Source of the DNA: a virus
DNA: 42,073 nucleotides
Virus record (IMG/VR): IMGVR_UViG_3300035126_000768
Coordinates: 1-42,073 of that record
Reading direction: 5' to 3' (one strand)
The translations under genes were made by a program, and so were the position numbers. The first letter of the stretch is position 1. Each line of letters begins with the position of its first letter. Of this stretch, positions 1 to 7,091 are shown piece after piece. Under the pieces are notes generated by a model. That model worked only from the letters and a program-made list of their open reading frames with translations. It searched no databases and was not told the origin of the DNA.

Positions 1-81
1 CAGCCTGGGCGGCCTGTGGCTTGGTATCCGTGCTGGCATGCGTTCAGCCTATGGCCCGCGTCCAGTTGGCTTGCAGCCGTA

Positions 82-208
82 TCTCGCCGCAATAGCGCAC
101 TTTCGCCTTTCGCGAAACGCCGTCGCTTCGCTCAAGAGCGCACTTTCGTTCGTTCCAGCAGGCCGAGAAGCGAGGCTGCGTGCTTCCCCCAAAGTCCGTG
201 ATTGCTTT
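82..208. repeat. 127-bp terminal repeat, left copy (contig circularisation overlap)
   Basis: This stretch is identical to the last 127 bases of the window (41947-42073). The exact length equals a common maximal assembler k-mer, so the simplest reading is an assembly overlap that closes the molecule into a circle of about 41.9 kb, rather than a physical terminal redundancy. The left flank (1-81) differs from the sequence before the right copy. The repeat holds the 3' end of a small leftward gene, a short palindrome CGCTCAAGAGCG across its stop codon (129-140), and two copies of GCGCACTTTCG. Confidence 0.9.
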
Positions 209-347
209 CGCCGTATGACGAAAACCACTCAATCGCCGCCCTCTCCTCGTCGGTGAGCCGCAGGCGGGCAATCTCGTCGGCCTGCTCGTCCAGTTCATCC
301 AGCGGATCGCCGTTCATCTGTGTCCCTCTCTGCGGCGTGTTGTGCAA
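132..347 (-). CDS. Small acidic protein, unknown function (71 aa)
   Basis: Not recognised. The protein has an acidic N-terminal helix (DELDEQADEIARLRLTDEERAAIEWF) and ends in a leucine-rich helix (LLGLLERTK), the pattern of a short helical accessory protein common in phages. The stop codon lies inside the terminal repeat and in the small palindrome at 129-140. It is the last leftward gene before the circle junction and follows the 72-aa gene at 374-592. The frame rather than the overlapping 84-aa frame is chosen because of its acidic helical composition. Confidence 0.6.
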   Translation of the reverse strand: MHNTPQRGTQMNGDPLDELDEQADEIARLRLTDEERAAIEWFSSYGESNHGLWGKHAASLLGLLERTKVRS

Positions 348-373
348 CTATCCGGCAATTCCGGTGGGTTCGC

Positions 374-592
374 TCAGACGAGCAGGCTCGTCAATTCGTA
401 GGGAATCAACTGCCGTATTTCTTCCAGAATCTTCGCCGTCTCCTCGCTCGGCTCGCCATGCTTACAGATCGCCCGGCAGCGGTTGTCGATCAGTTCCAAC
501 GCGATCAGCGCCTCACGCCCCGCCAGAGCATAGCGATGCTCGCGCTCGTCGTCCGCGTCAGAGAGGTCGAACTTCAGGATCGCGTGTGCCAT
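374..592 (-). CDS. Small helical protein, unknown function (72 aa)
   Basis: Not assigned to a family. It starts MAHAILKFDLSDADDEREHR, a short beta strand followed by a charged stretch, then two predicted helices (ALIALELIDNRCR, EETAKILEEIRQLI). The gene is preceded by a 300-base gap with palindromes and a leftward extended -10 element (683-688), so it probably begins a short transcript that leads into the head-completion and tail genes across the junction. Confidence 0.65.
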   Translation of the reverse strand: MAHAILKFDLSDADDEREHRYALAGREALIALELIDNRCRAICKHGEPSEETAKILEEIRQLIPYELTSLLV

Positions 593-682
593 TCCTTATA
601 CCAATTTGGGTATATACCCTCGCTCGGTGTAGCGTGCTGGTCGGGTGTGGCGTTTCGGGTTTCCCGAATCGCGAACGCCCAG

Positions 683-688
683 ATTGTA
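683..688 (-). promoter_or_regulatory. Extended -10 promoter element, leftward
   Basis: The minus strand reads TGATACAAT, an extended -10 (TG-N-TACAAT) with no convincing -35 at 17 bases. The predicted start near 676 gives a leader of about 85 bases before the gene at 374-592, with the palindrome 608-619 inside the leader. The same element type precedes several other leftward genes in the window. Confidence 0.45.
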
Positions 689-787
689 TCAGCATTCATA
701 CGGAAAACGTGTCGCTTCGGATACGTTTCGGCAACAAATGCTAGGTGCTTGTTCGCAACTACCTAGCTTTCGCTCTTCTGGTGCGAT

Positions 788-867
788 AGCGCAACTGTCA
801 AGGATCGCTTGACGGTTGGACTCTCTCTAAGGTGAAGAGCGCAACTGTCAAGGAATCCTTGACGGTT
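788..867. repeat. Two tandem dyads, AACTGTCAAG ... CTTGACGGTT
   Basis: A 17-base word (AGCGCAACTGTCAAGGA) occurs at 788-804 and again at 838-854, exactly 50 bases apart, about five helical turns. Each copy is followed by its near reverse complement, giving imperfect dyads at 792-818 and 843-867; the second has 12-base arms with one mismatch around a single central base. TTGACA/TTGACG -35-like hexamers lie inside on both strands. They look like a paired protein binding site, or hairpins if transcribed. Confidence 0.7.
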
Positions 868-896
868 CACGACCGTATGTTGTGGGTGTACGGTAC

Positions 897-1127
897 TCAG
901 CCCATCGACTCATTCGGCGGCAACGGCACCGCATCGGTCGGCGGCAACTTCTCCAACCACTCGCAATAGCCATGCCAATAGCACCCTTCGCCGCAGTCGG
1001 TGAGCAGATCGGCCCCGACGAGAAACGTGCCGCCCGTGCCTGCCACCGGCTGAATCTGCCGGTCGGCGTGGGCAGCGTTGAGCGTTGCCAGTTCGTCCAG
1101 GTGTGCGGAGGCGTCTAGCCAGTTCAC
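897..1127 (-). CDS. Small protein after the fibre genes, unknown (76 aa)
   Basis: Not recognised. The start is a GTG whose last bases overlap the TGA of the fibre gene upstream (1124), the usual coupling in this unit. The sequence has two cysteines close together (DCGEGCYWHGYCEWLEKL), possibly a small metal or disulfide motif, and a proline-rich tail. It is the last gene before the regulatory gap, so it may be a fibre chaperone or accessory virion protein; this is inference from position only. Confidence 0.6.
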   Translation of the reverse strand: MNWLDASAHLDELATLNAAHADRQIQPVAGTGGTFLVGADLLTDCGEGCYWHGYCEWLEKLPPTDAVPLPPNESMG

Positions 1128-2611
1128 GGGATCGCTGCTCCGATGGCGTTGTAGAGGTCCGTGACGCGGCTATCTAGCAATGCAAGATCGACAGCCTCGC
1201 CAATCGAATACCACGCGAGGCGGGCGTCGGTCGGCAGGTTGGAGGCTCGGCCACGATTGAACACTTCGATGTTTTGATTGAAAGGGGTCTGTGACGCTTG
1301 CGAAACGCTTTCCGTAGCGCCAGAAAAACGCCGCGACCAGCTGGCGCTTGACGAACGAGACACGCCCATAAAACCCGTTGCGTCCGCTGAACCAGTCGGG
1401 TTGTTAGGGGTGGCGTTGCGAGAGCGGAATGACATTGTGTTCGTGTTGGCCCTGTTGTTCTGGATTGTCGATGCACCCGTTGAGAATCCGCCCGCACCGA
1501 TGTATCCGCCTGTTCCGGTGCCGTGCGCGGTTTGGCAAAAGACAGACAGGTGATGATTGTTTTGCGGGTCAGCGTTGTTGTTGCGGTTGCTGTCCAGCCA
1601 CTTTGTTGTCTGGTTGCCTTTCAGCCCCGTCTTTCGGTTGTAGTCCGCGCTGACGAAGTTTGTGTTCGTCGGTGCCGCACCGACCAGCGGCACCAGCGCA
1701 CCAGCGAGCGTCCTCGCGCCCATGAGGACGCAAGACGCTTTGATGGCGGACCAGATGCCGTCTGCCTTGCAGCCCGTTATGAATGCGTTGATGGCATCGC
1801 GGACGCCAGACTCCAGCGCAAGGCCGCCATCTGCCATTTCCACCGCAGAGATATAGGTGTTTACGTCAGAGTCGGCATATGACGGCGGCGAATAAAGCGT
1901 CACGCCCCACTTCGCCGCTAGGTAACGCTCTACCGTCCCGATCTCGCCCGCCGACAGCACGCGGTCGTAGATGATATGTTCGCAGATTTGGCCGTTGAGC
2001 GGCAGCGACAACGTGCCGCTGATGTTTCGTATTCCCAGCCATATTCCGAGTTGATTGCTGCCCGTCGCGAGGGTCGTGCCAGCGAGGCCAGCACCGTCCA
2101 GCCTGCCAGTCGATGCGGTGCCGGAGAACGTAAGCGCCGTCAGCCTTTGATTGGCAGTCCTCGCACCGCCGGAAACGCCCTGATTCACGCCAGAGGCGAC
2201 ACTCTGGCTGCGATACTCGTTGGCCGACGAATACAAAAGGTGCATCCGCAGGTCTGTTAGCCCAGAGCCGGATTGCGTGTGATAGATCGTCTGCGCGACG
2301 TTTGCCACATCAAGCACATGGACATTGAACACCGTGCGGGCGTTGGCTTGCGTGCTGGTGAAAAGGTGATCGTTGGTGCCGTCGAAGTCCACCGCCTGCA
2401 AGCCGTTCACTGTCGTTGTGCTTGGCCTGTTTGCTTCTGTTGACTGCGTGAGGTGGAGTCCGTTGCCGGAGAGGTCGCTCCACTGCGACACAAAGCCGCC
2501 GGTCAGCGTCACGGAAGATGTTGCGCTGGCGTCGTACCATGCGGCCAGCCCGCTGATGTTGCGGGGATTGAAGCCGGTGGGCCGGAAGTAGCCGATCTTC
2601 GCGGAGAGCAT
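1124..2611 (-). CDS. LamG-like tail fibre or adhesin (495 aa)
   Basis: A virion adhesin candidate. The N-terminal half has the pattern 'ISGLAAWYDAS ... QWSDLSGNGLHLTQ ... AVDFDGTNDHL', typical of LamG/concanavalin-like carbohydrate-binding domains in tail proteins, and closes with 'GTVERYLAAKWGVTL'. The C-terminal half (from about residue 240) is an asparagine- and serine-rich domain with 'NHHLSVFCQTAH', of the sort found in receptor-binding modules. I chose the ATG at 2611, which overlaps the stop of the collagen-like gene (TAATG), over the upstream extension. Base composition is less GC-rich than the head genes, as expected for a host-range gene that is exchanged. Confidence 0.75.
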   Translation of the reverse strand: MLSAKIGYFRPTGFNPRNISGLAAWYDASATSSVTLTGGFVSQWSDLSGNGLHLTQSTEANRPSTTTVNGLQAVDFDGTNDHLFTSTQANARTVFNVHVLDVANVAQTIYHTQSGSGLTDLRMHLLYSSANEYRSQSVASGVNQGVSGGARTANQRLTALTFSGTASTGRLDGAGLAGTTLATGSNQLGIWLGIRNISGTLSLPLNGQICEHIIYDRVLSAGEIGTVERYLAAKWGVTLYSPPSYADSDVNTYISAVEMADGGLALESGVRDAINAFITGCKADGIWSAIKASCVLMGARTLAGALVPLVGAAPTNTNFVSADYNRKTGLKGNQTTKWLDSNRNNNADPQNNHHLSVFCQTAHGTGTGGYIGAGGFSTGASTIQNNRANTNTMSFRSRNATPNNPTGSADATGFMGVSRSSSASWSRRFSGATESVSQASQTPFNQNIEVFNRGRASNLPTDARLAWYSIGEAVDLALLDSRVTDLYNAIGAAIP

Positions 2612-3993
2612 TAGTGATTCTGGCTCGCGGTGCCGTACCAGTTCGTCCCGTCCGAGACGAACACCAAGATGTCCCGCTTGTTGCTCGTCGCCGTGATCGT
2701 GGGCGCGGTGCCGCCAGCCCACAGGACGGAAGTAAACGTCGCGGTGAAAGTCCCGCCCTGCGTCAAAATCAACGTGATCGAAGCCCCAGCGGTCGGGCTG
2801 GGCATCGTGAACGTGCAATTGCCCGAGAGCGTCACCGTCTGCACGCTGCCGGTGGTCAGGGCCAGCGTCGTCGATGTGCCGCTGTTGCCCACCGTTTGCG
2901 TTTGCTCAAGGACGACGGGGAGGCGGGCGAGGGCCAGCGTCCCGCTTCCGATCTGCGAGGCGGGGAGGCTGGGGATGCGGGCAACGTCCAGCGTTCCCGT
3001 TAGGTCAGCCGCCGATCCACTGGTGGCGACGGCGGCGAGGCCGCTTACCTGAAGTGCCGTATGCGTATGACCTGCGGCACTGGCCCCGATGTCGGCGGGC
3101 GTGAGGGCGTCGCTCCCGCCGGTCGCGTGGGTGCTCTTGTGGGCCGCCAGGACGAGCGAGCCGCTCGAAGTCGAGAGCCCGGTGCCAATAGAAAGGGCAA
3201 CAGTCTGCGTCCCTGAGTTGTAGGTGACGGGGGCCGTGGCCGTGACGACGCCAGCCGGACCTTGAGGGCCGGTCGCGCCAGCAGCTCCAGTTGCCCCTGC
3301 CGGGCCTTGCGGGCCTTGAGATCCAGCATCGCCCGTATCGCCCTTCGGTCCCTGCGGACCCGTTGCTCCAGTGGCACCGGCCGAGCCGGTAGCGCCTTGC
3401 GGGCCTTGCGGGCCTGCTGCCCCCGTGTCGCCCGCGTCACCCTTCGGCCCTTGTGGGCCTGTGGCTCCGGCTGCGCCGGTGGCACCGACTGCCCCTGCTG
3501 GGCCTTGCGGCCCCTGTGGACCAGCGTCGCCGGTTGCACCCTTTGCGACCAAAAGTTGCCAGTTGTACCCCGGCGGAGCGCCGCCGATCGTCCACCCGCC
3601 GGTCGCCGGCAGCCACCACAGGCCGCCGTCAAACGTCACCGCGTCGTACAGACTGTAGTTGGTGAAGTTATCCCACTCACCGCGATAGTTGTAGGGCATC
3701 GGGCCGGTTGCGCCAGCAGCTCCGGCCGGCCCAGGCGGGCCTTGAGGCCCGACTGTGGATGCAGCAACCCACTGAGTCAGATCGCTCGCCAGCCTCCACA
3801 TACTTTCGTCGGCCTGAACGAACACCAGCATCCCAGCCTCGCGACGAGGGGCCGGGATCGCGTCCCGCTCCGCCAGCGTGGCGACCGTGCGATAGCCGCC
3901 CTTGCCGTAGCGGGCCTCGTGCGACGGATGCACGTCGGCCGTGTCGAGCGGCACGACCGGGGCGACGACGTTGGTGCCCTGGATCTTTGCCAT
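2611..3993 (-). CDS. Collagen-like tail fibre protein (460 aa)
   Basis: A trimeric fibre protein candidate. After an N-terminal attachment region it has a first short Gly-X-Y run (GPQGPPGPAGAAGATGP), a globular insert with 'YRGEWDNFTNYSLYDAVTFDGGLWW' that resembles carbohydrate-binding modules, then a long collagen-like stretch (about residues 150-250), and a C-terminal beta-rich domain containing 'HKSTHATGGSDALTPADIGA', a known fibre pattern. It sits between a structural gene and the LamG-like adhesin, with one-base overlaps on both sides. The DNA for the Gly-X-Y run (about 3250-3540) is repetitive and prone to length change or mis-assembly. Confidence 0.85.
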   Translation of the reverse strand: MAKIQGTNVVAPVVPLDTADVHPSHEARYGKGGYRTVATLAERDAIPAPRREAGMLVFVQADESMWRLASDLTQWVAASTVGPQGPPGPAGAAGATGPMPYNYRGEWDNFTNYSLYDAVTFDGGLWWLPATGGWTIGGAPPGYNWQLLVAKGATGDAGPQGPQGPAGAVGATGAAGATGPQGPKGDAGDTGAAGPQGPQGATGSAGATGATGPQGPKGDTGDAGSQGPQGPAGATGAAGATGPQGPAGVVTATAPVTYNSGTQTVALSIGTGLSTSSGSLVLAAHKSTHATGGSDALTPADIGASAAGHTHTALQVSGLAAVATSGSAADLTGTLDVARIPSLPASQIGSGTLALARLPVVLEQTQTVGNSGTSTTLALTTGSVQTVTLSGNCTFTMPSPTAGASITLILTQGGTFTATFTSVLWAGGTAPTITATSNKRDILVFVSDGTNWYGTASQNH

Positions 3994-4691
3994 TACGAAA
4001 CCTCCACGACGGCCGTGCCGGTAATCGGGTAGGTCGAGCGGTAAATGCGGTAGGGCCGCGAGGCTTGCCCATCAAAGGCAATATTTCGCAGCGTCAACCC
4101 CCAGGCGGTCGTCAGAAAGCCGTTGACGCGGAGAACGGGCTCGCCAAATGACACCGGCAGCACGACGTAGAGGTAGGCCGACGAGGCGACGACGGTTTTT
4201 TCGATCGCCCGCGATTGGGCCATATCGAGCGAGAGGCCCGTCTTGATCTGGGCATCGGTGATCGCGGCCGCGGTCGAGGAACCGACGGCCCGCACGAGCA
4301 GCGTCTCGTTTGGGATCGCAGTTGTGCCGGCGACGGCCATGGTTCGGATCCTGCGGATTTTTTGCGAACGATCGGCCCACGACCAGGGGTGGGATGCCCC
4401 ACCGATGATCGCCACCTCGTACAACTTCTCGACGCCTTGCTCCGTGACGGCTATCCGGTCGCCCTTCTTGGGGTCGGCCGGCAGTTCGTCTTTGTGGATG
4501 AAGAAATCAAGGCTCTCCATCCGCACCAATTGCCCGGCCGAATCGACAGACTCCCAGCGGCCAACGACCAGCGTGGCCCGGCAGGTTCGCGGCAGGAGCG
4601 TGCCGGCCGGCCGGTATTGAACTTCAACGGCGAGATGCTCCCGGCGTTGTTGCTCAAACCACGACTCGGCCTTGGCCAACATATCCTGCAT
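3993..4691 (-). CDS. Putative structural protein after the decoration protein (232 aa)
   Basis: The function is not certain. The N-terminal half ('WFEQQRREHLAVEVQYRPAG ... RIAVTEQGVEKLYEVA') resembles small head-completion or head-tail joining proteins with a beta-barrel; the second half (from about residue 115) is a beta-rich domain with a hydrophobic C-terminus. It lies between the DUF2190-like decoration protein and the fibre gene. Its leader is unusual: the recurrent word GAGTATTTCG (4692-4701) abuts the ATG directly, so the purine-rich GGGAG of the ribosome binding site overlaps the motif. Confidence 0.6.
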   Translation of the reverse strand: MQDMLAKAESWFEQQRREHLAVEVQYRPAGTLLPRTCRATLVVGRWESVDSAGQLVRMESLDFFIHKDELPADPKKGDRIAVTEQGVEKLYEVAIIGGASHPWSWADRSQKIRRIRTMAVAGTTAIPNETLLVRAVGSSTAAAITDAQIKTGLSLDMAQSRAIEKTVVASSAYLYVVLPVSFGEPVLRVNGFLTTAWGLTLRNIAFDGQASRPYRIYRSTYPITGTAVVEVS

Positions 4692-4770
4692 CGAAATACT
4701 CCCGGGAACGGGTTGCGCCCGCGGCGGCGGCTATTGAAAGCGCCGCCGCGGGGCACCCGTCAGCACGCCA

Positions 4771-5097
4771 CTAGGCCTTCATCAGCTTGACGCGGACGGT
4801 CGCGTCGCCGGAGGCGGCGGCCGCGACGGCATAGCCGGCGAGCGTGTTGTTCGTCGCCGTCGTCGTCACGTTCTTGGCCGTGTTGTCCCAGTAGACCTTG
4901 GCGTACGCGTTGATCGCGCCGGTGGCCTTGGGGAACTCGACCAGGCCGTCGACCACGACCGCCCCAAGCGTGTTCGCCGGGATGTCGTGATCGGCGATGC
5001 CGACACCGATGGAACCGAGCACCACCACGTCTCCCGACGCAACGGCCGAGCTGGGGGTGTAGTCGAGGGAAGCACCCTCGCCAACGATAGAAGCCAT
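4771..5097 (-). CDS. DUF2190-like capsid decoration protein (108 aa)
   Basis: Small beta-rich protein that would sit on the capsid surface. The sequence 'YTPSSAVASGDVVVLGSIGVGIADHDIPANTLGAVVVDGLVEFPKATGAINAYAKVYWD' matches the DUF2190 (capsid cement) pattern of a hydrophobic beta-tandem followed by 'G..V.WD...'. Family members are around 110 residues, so it is full length. It follows the capsid gene directly, the normal place for a decoration protein. Named from pattern memory; an HMM search would confirm. Confidence 0.8.
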   Translation of the reverse strand: MASIVGEGASLDYTPSSAVASGDVVVLGSIGVGIADHDIPANTLGAVVVDGLVEFPKATGAINAYAKVYWDNTAKNVTTTATNNTLAGYAVAAAASGDATVRVKLMKA

Positions 5098-5192
5098 TTG
5101 AAACTCTCTTTCTTGGAAACAGGGTTAGGGTTGATCGAAGACCCGGCCGGCGGGCTTGGGCTCCCGCCGGCCGGGCACAGTCACGTCAGAGA

Positions 5193-6497
5193 TCAAGCAG
5201 TCGCCATCCGGTAGGCACCGTTCTTCTCGCCCTTGGCCACGCCAAAGGAGAAGTGGCCGCGGATCTGCACGCCGAGCTGGTTGAAGTCGGCTTCGGCCGA
5301 CTCCACGACCGGCTGGCGCTGACCGCCGAGGAAGGCGACTTCCATCGCGGGCAGATCCATCGGGTCGGCACAGAGCCACCACGTCGACGCGCTCGAGAGG
5401 TAGCTCGAGCCCACGACTTGATACCGGCCGGCGAGCACGTTCGCGTTGCCGCGGACGGTATCGCTGCCGGTGATGAGGAGCGAGCTGCTCATGATCTCGG
5501 CGGCGGGGAGCTCGAGGTCCGACGGAACCAGCAGGATCCGCGGAGCCACGCCGAGCACGTTGCCGTCGCCGTCCTTGAGCTTGCGGTAGCTCGCGGTCGC
5601 CGTGCGGAGGGAGGTCAGCGAGAACGCGTTGCCCGCGGCCGCCGTTTCCTTCGCGTAGTAGCTGGCGTTGCTGGCCTCGAAGGCAGCCCAGAACACCTTG
5701 TTGAGCCGAAGCGCGGCACCGCGGCCGAGCCGTGCGCTGACCTGCGTCAGAGCACCGAGATCGTCGTTCACGAGGTCGACCATCGAGATCGAGCTCAGAC
5801 GGCCGTAGAGGTCCGCCTTGATCGACCGCGTCTCCTCGCCGGCGTCAGCCGACTTGAGCTCACCCGTGGGGCCGACCGGCTCGAACTCGAAGCCGCCCGT
5901 CACCCGCACGCCCGTCACCGACTTGTAGTCGCTGACCGAGCGAACGGAGGCGATGCGGTCCCAGTTGCTCTCGACGGCGGTGAAGCCGTTGAGGAGGAAC
6001 TTGCCGTAGGTCGCCGACAGGATCGTCGAGATGCTGTGGGTCGCAAACGCGGCCTTGAGAACCTCGCGGCAGTTGCCCTCGCTGATGCGAGCCGGGCCGG
6101 TGTAGCCGTTGGCCTTGGCCGCGGCGAGCACCACCTGGGCCAGCGACGCCTCGCCACGCCGGGCGTGAGCCGCCTCGAGCGTCCGCTCGTCGAAGGCCTT
6201 TTCCGCACCGTGCAGGCCACCGGCAAGGCAGAGCGACGCCACGACCGTCTTCGGGTCGTCAGTCGCAGCCTTGACGTGGACCGCCGGCGCGGCGGGGGCG
6301 GTGGGGCGCGAGGCCCGCACTTCGGCGAGCAGCTCGGCCTTGATCTCCTTGAGCAGCTCGGTCTTGAGGTCTTGCATCGACTTCTTCTCCTCGGACACGA
6401 CCGCGGCAGCGGTCACAGGGGTTTCCACGGCGACGCTCGCCGCGGCCTCCGTCGGGGCAACAGCCTCGACGGGCTTTTCGTTGGCTTCGTCAGCCAT
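5193..6497 (-). CDS. Nested scaffold-capsid product from internal start (434 aa)
   Basis: Inside the protease-capsid frame the minus strand reads AAGGAGAAGTCCCCATG, a near-perfect ribosome binding site 7 bases before an in-frame ATG (M199). Initiation here would make the scaffold and capsid domains without the protease. This would let capsid protein greatly outnumber the protease, as nested genes do in lambda C/Nu3. The site is visible in the sequence; its use is inferred. Confidence 0.6.
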   Translation of the reverse strand: MADEANEKPVEAVAPTEAAASVAVETPVTAAAVVSEEKKSMQDLKTELLKEIKAELLAEVRASRPTAPAAPAVHVKAATDDPKTVVASLCLAGGLHGAEKAFDERTLEAAHARRGEASLAQVVLAAAKANGYTGPARISEGNCREVLKAAFATHSISTILSATYGKFLLNGFTAVESNWDRIASVRSVSDYKSVTGVRVTGGFEFEPVGPTGELKSADAGEETRSIKADLYGRLSSISMVDLVNDDLGALTQVSARLGRGAALRLNKVFWAAFEASNASYYAKETAAAGNAFSLTSLRTATASYRKLKDGDGNVLGVAPRILLVPSDLELPAAEIMSSSLLITGSDTVRGNANVLAGRYQVVGSSYLSSASTWWLCADPMDLPAMEVAFLGGQRQPVVESAEADFNQLGVQIRGHFSFGVAKGEKNGAYRMATA

Positions 6498-7091
6498 GGG
6501 GACTTCTCCTTGATCGTGCTCCGCTGCGATCTGCACCGTCGTCGAGGCATCGGCCCCGAACATCACGACGGAGACTTCGCGGAGCATGGAACTACGAACT
6601 ACGGAAATCGGCCCGGTGAACTCCCGGCCGTTGACGGTGACGGTTTCGCCGGCGGCGACGTTTTCGATGCGGTTCACGTCGGCACCGATCGAGGCCTGGA
6701 ACTTCCAGCCCTTCTTCGCGTAGCTCACTACGCGGTCATAGATCTCGCCTTCGCCGATCAGATTGCCGGACAGGGCGAGGTCTTCCATCGAATTGTCGAT
6801 AGAGTCGGCCTGGCCGAGAGCGGCTGAAATGTCGTACTGGTGGCCGTACATGATCGACACGACATTCGTCTTCGTGTCCATGCCGGCGAGGTCGACCACG
6901 ATCGGGTTGCGGGACCACGACTGCCGGATCGCCCGGCCGGTGTACGCCGTGAGTGCAAACCGCGGCTGGCCGCCGCCTTGGCCGTCGGCGGTGACGCCCG
7001 GCTGCACGACGTTGAAGTCCGCCTGGGCCACGATCCCGTGGCGGGTGGCGTTCTCGGCGGCAACAGACTCGCGACGGTGGCGACCGCTCAT
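5193..7091 (-). CDS. Prohead protease fused to major capsid protein (632 aa)
   Basis: One open frame carries the maturation protease and the capsid protein. Residues about 40-190 look like an HK97/U35-type prohead protease, with candidate catalytic H84 (MYGHQYD) and S134 (FQASIGAD). A flexible alanine/proline/charged stretch with a coiled coil (SMQDLKTELLKEIKAELLAEV, about 235-260) looks like a scaffold. From about residue 290 the sequence resembles a Mu gpT-like major capsid protein, ending 'FNQLGVQIRGHFSFGVAKGEKNGAYRMATA'. The ATG overlaps the portal stop (ATGA). An internal start at 6497 probably gives a separate scaffold-capsid product. Confidence 0.85.
   Translation of the reverse strand: MSGRHRRESVAAENATRHGIVAQADFNVVQPGVTADGQGGGQPRFALTAYTGRAIRQSWSRNPIVVDLAGMDTKTNVVSIMYGHQYDISAALGQADSIDNSMEDLALSGNLIGEGEIYDRVVSYAKKGWKFQASIGADVNRIENVAAGETVTVNGREFTGPISVVRSSMLREVSVVMFGADASTTVQIAAEHDQGEVPMADEANEKPVEAVAPTEAAASVAVETPVTAAAVVSEEKKSMQDLKTELLKEIKAELLAEVRASRPTAPAAPAVHVKAATDDPKTVVASLCLAGGLHGAEKAFDERTLEAAHARRGEASLAQVVLAAAKANGYTGPARISEGNCREVLKAAFATHSISTILSATYGKFLLNGFTAVESNWDRIASVRSVSDYKSVTGVRVTGGFEFEPVGPTGELKSADAGEETRSIKADLYGRLSSISMVDLVNDDLGALTQVSARLGRGAALRLNKVFWAAFEASNASYYAKETAAAGNAFSLTSLRTATASYRKLKDGDGNVLGVAPRILLVPSDLELPAAEIMSSSLLITGSDTVRGNANVLAGRYQVVGSSYLSSASTWWLCADPMDLPAMEVAFLGGQRQPVVESAEADFNQLGVQIRGHFSFGVAKGEKNGAYRMATA

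Larger units (their letters stand above)
593..896. promoter_or_regulatory. Intergenic control region with tandem dyads
   Basis: No gene is supported in this gap between two leftward genes. It holds a perfect 12-base palindrome GGGTATATACCC (608-619) just upstream of the gene at 374-592, a leftward extended -10 (TG-A-TACAAT, 688 to 683), and two dyads (792-818 and 843-867) described separately. The combination suggests a regulated promoter in the middle of the late leftward unit. It is AT-richer than its surroundings. Confidence 0.6.

Noticed and set aside
202-766. Rightward frames in the left end
   Set aside because: They lie opposite two small leftward genes with better composition and the intergenic dyads; no ribosome binding sites support them.
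788-867. Match to mycobacteriophage L5 stoperator core (TGTCAAG)
   Set aside because: Only seven bases are shared and the sites are symmetric here, unlike the asymmetric L5 site; likely coincidence.
1124-2818. Longer start for the LamG-like protein (564 aa)
   Set aside because: The first 69 residues are His/Asp/Arg-rich antisense-like sequence overlapping the collagen-like gene; the ATG at 2611 has a TAATG coupling.
3250-3540. Non-coding tandem repeats
   Set aside because: They encode the Gly-X-Y run of the collagen-like fibre.
5253-6827. 524-codon rightward frame opposite the capsid gene
   Set aside because: It is arginine-, histidine- and glycine-rich with no domain, a GC-driven shadow of the leftward protease-capsid gene, which has clear motifs.
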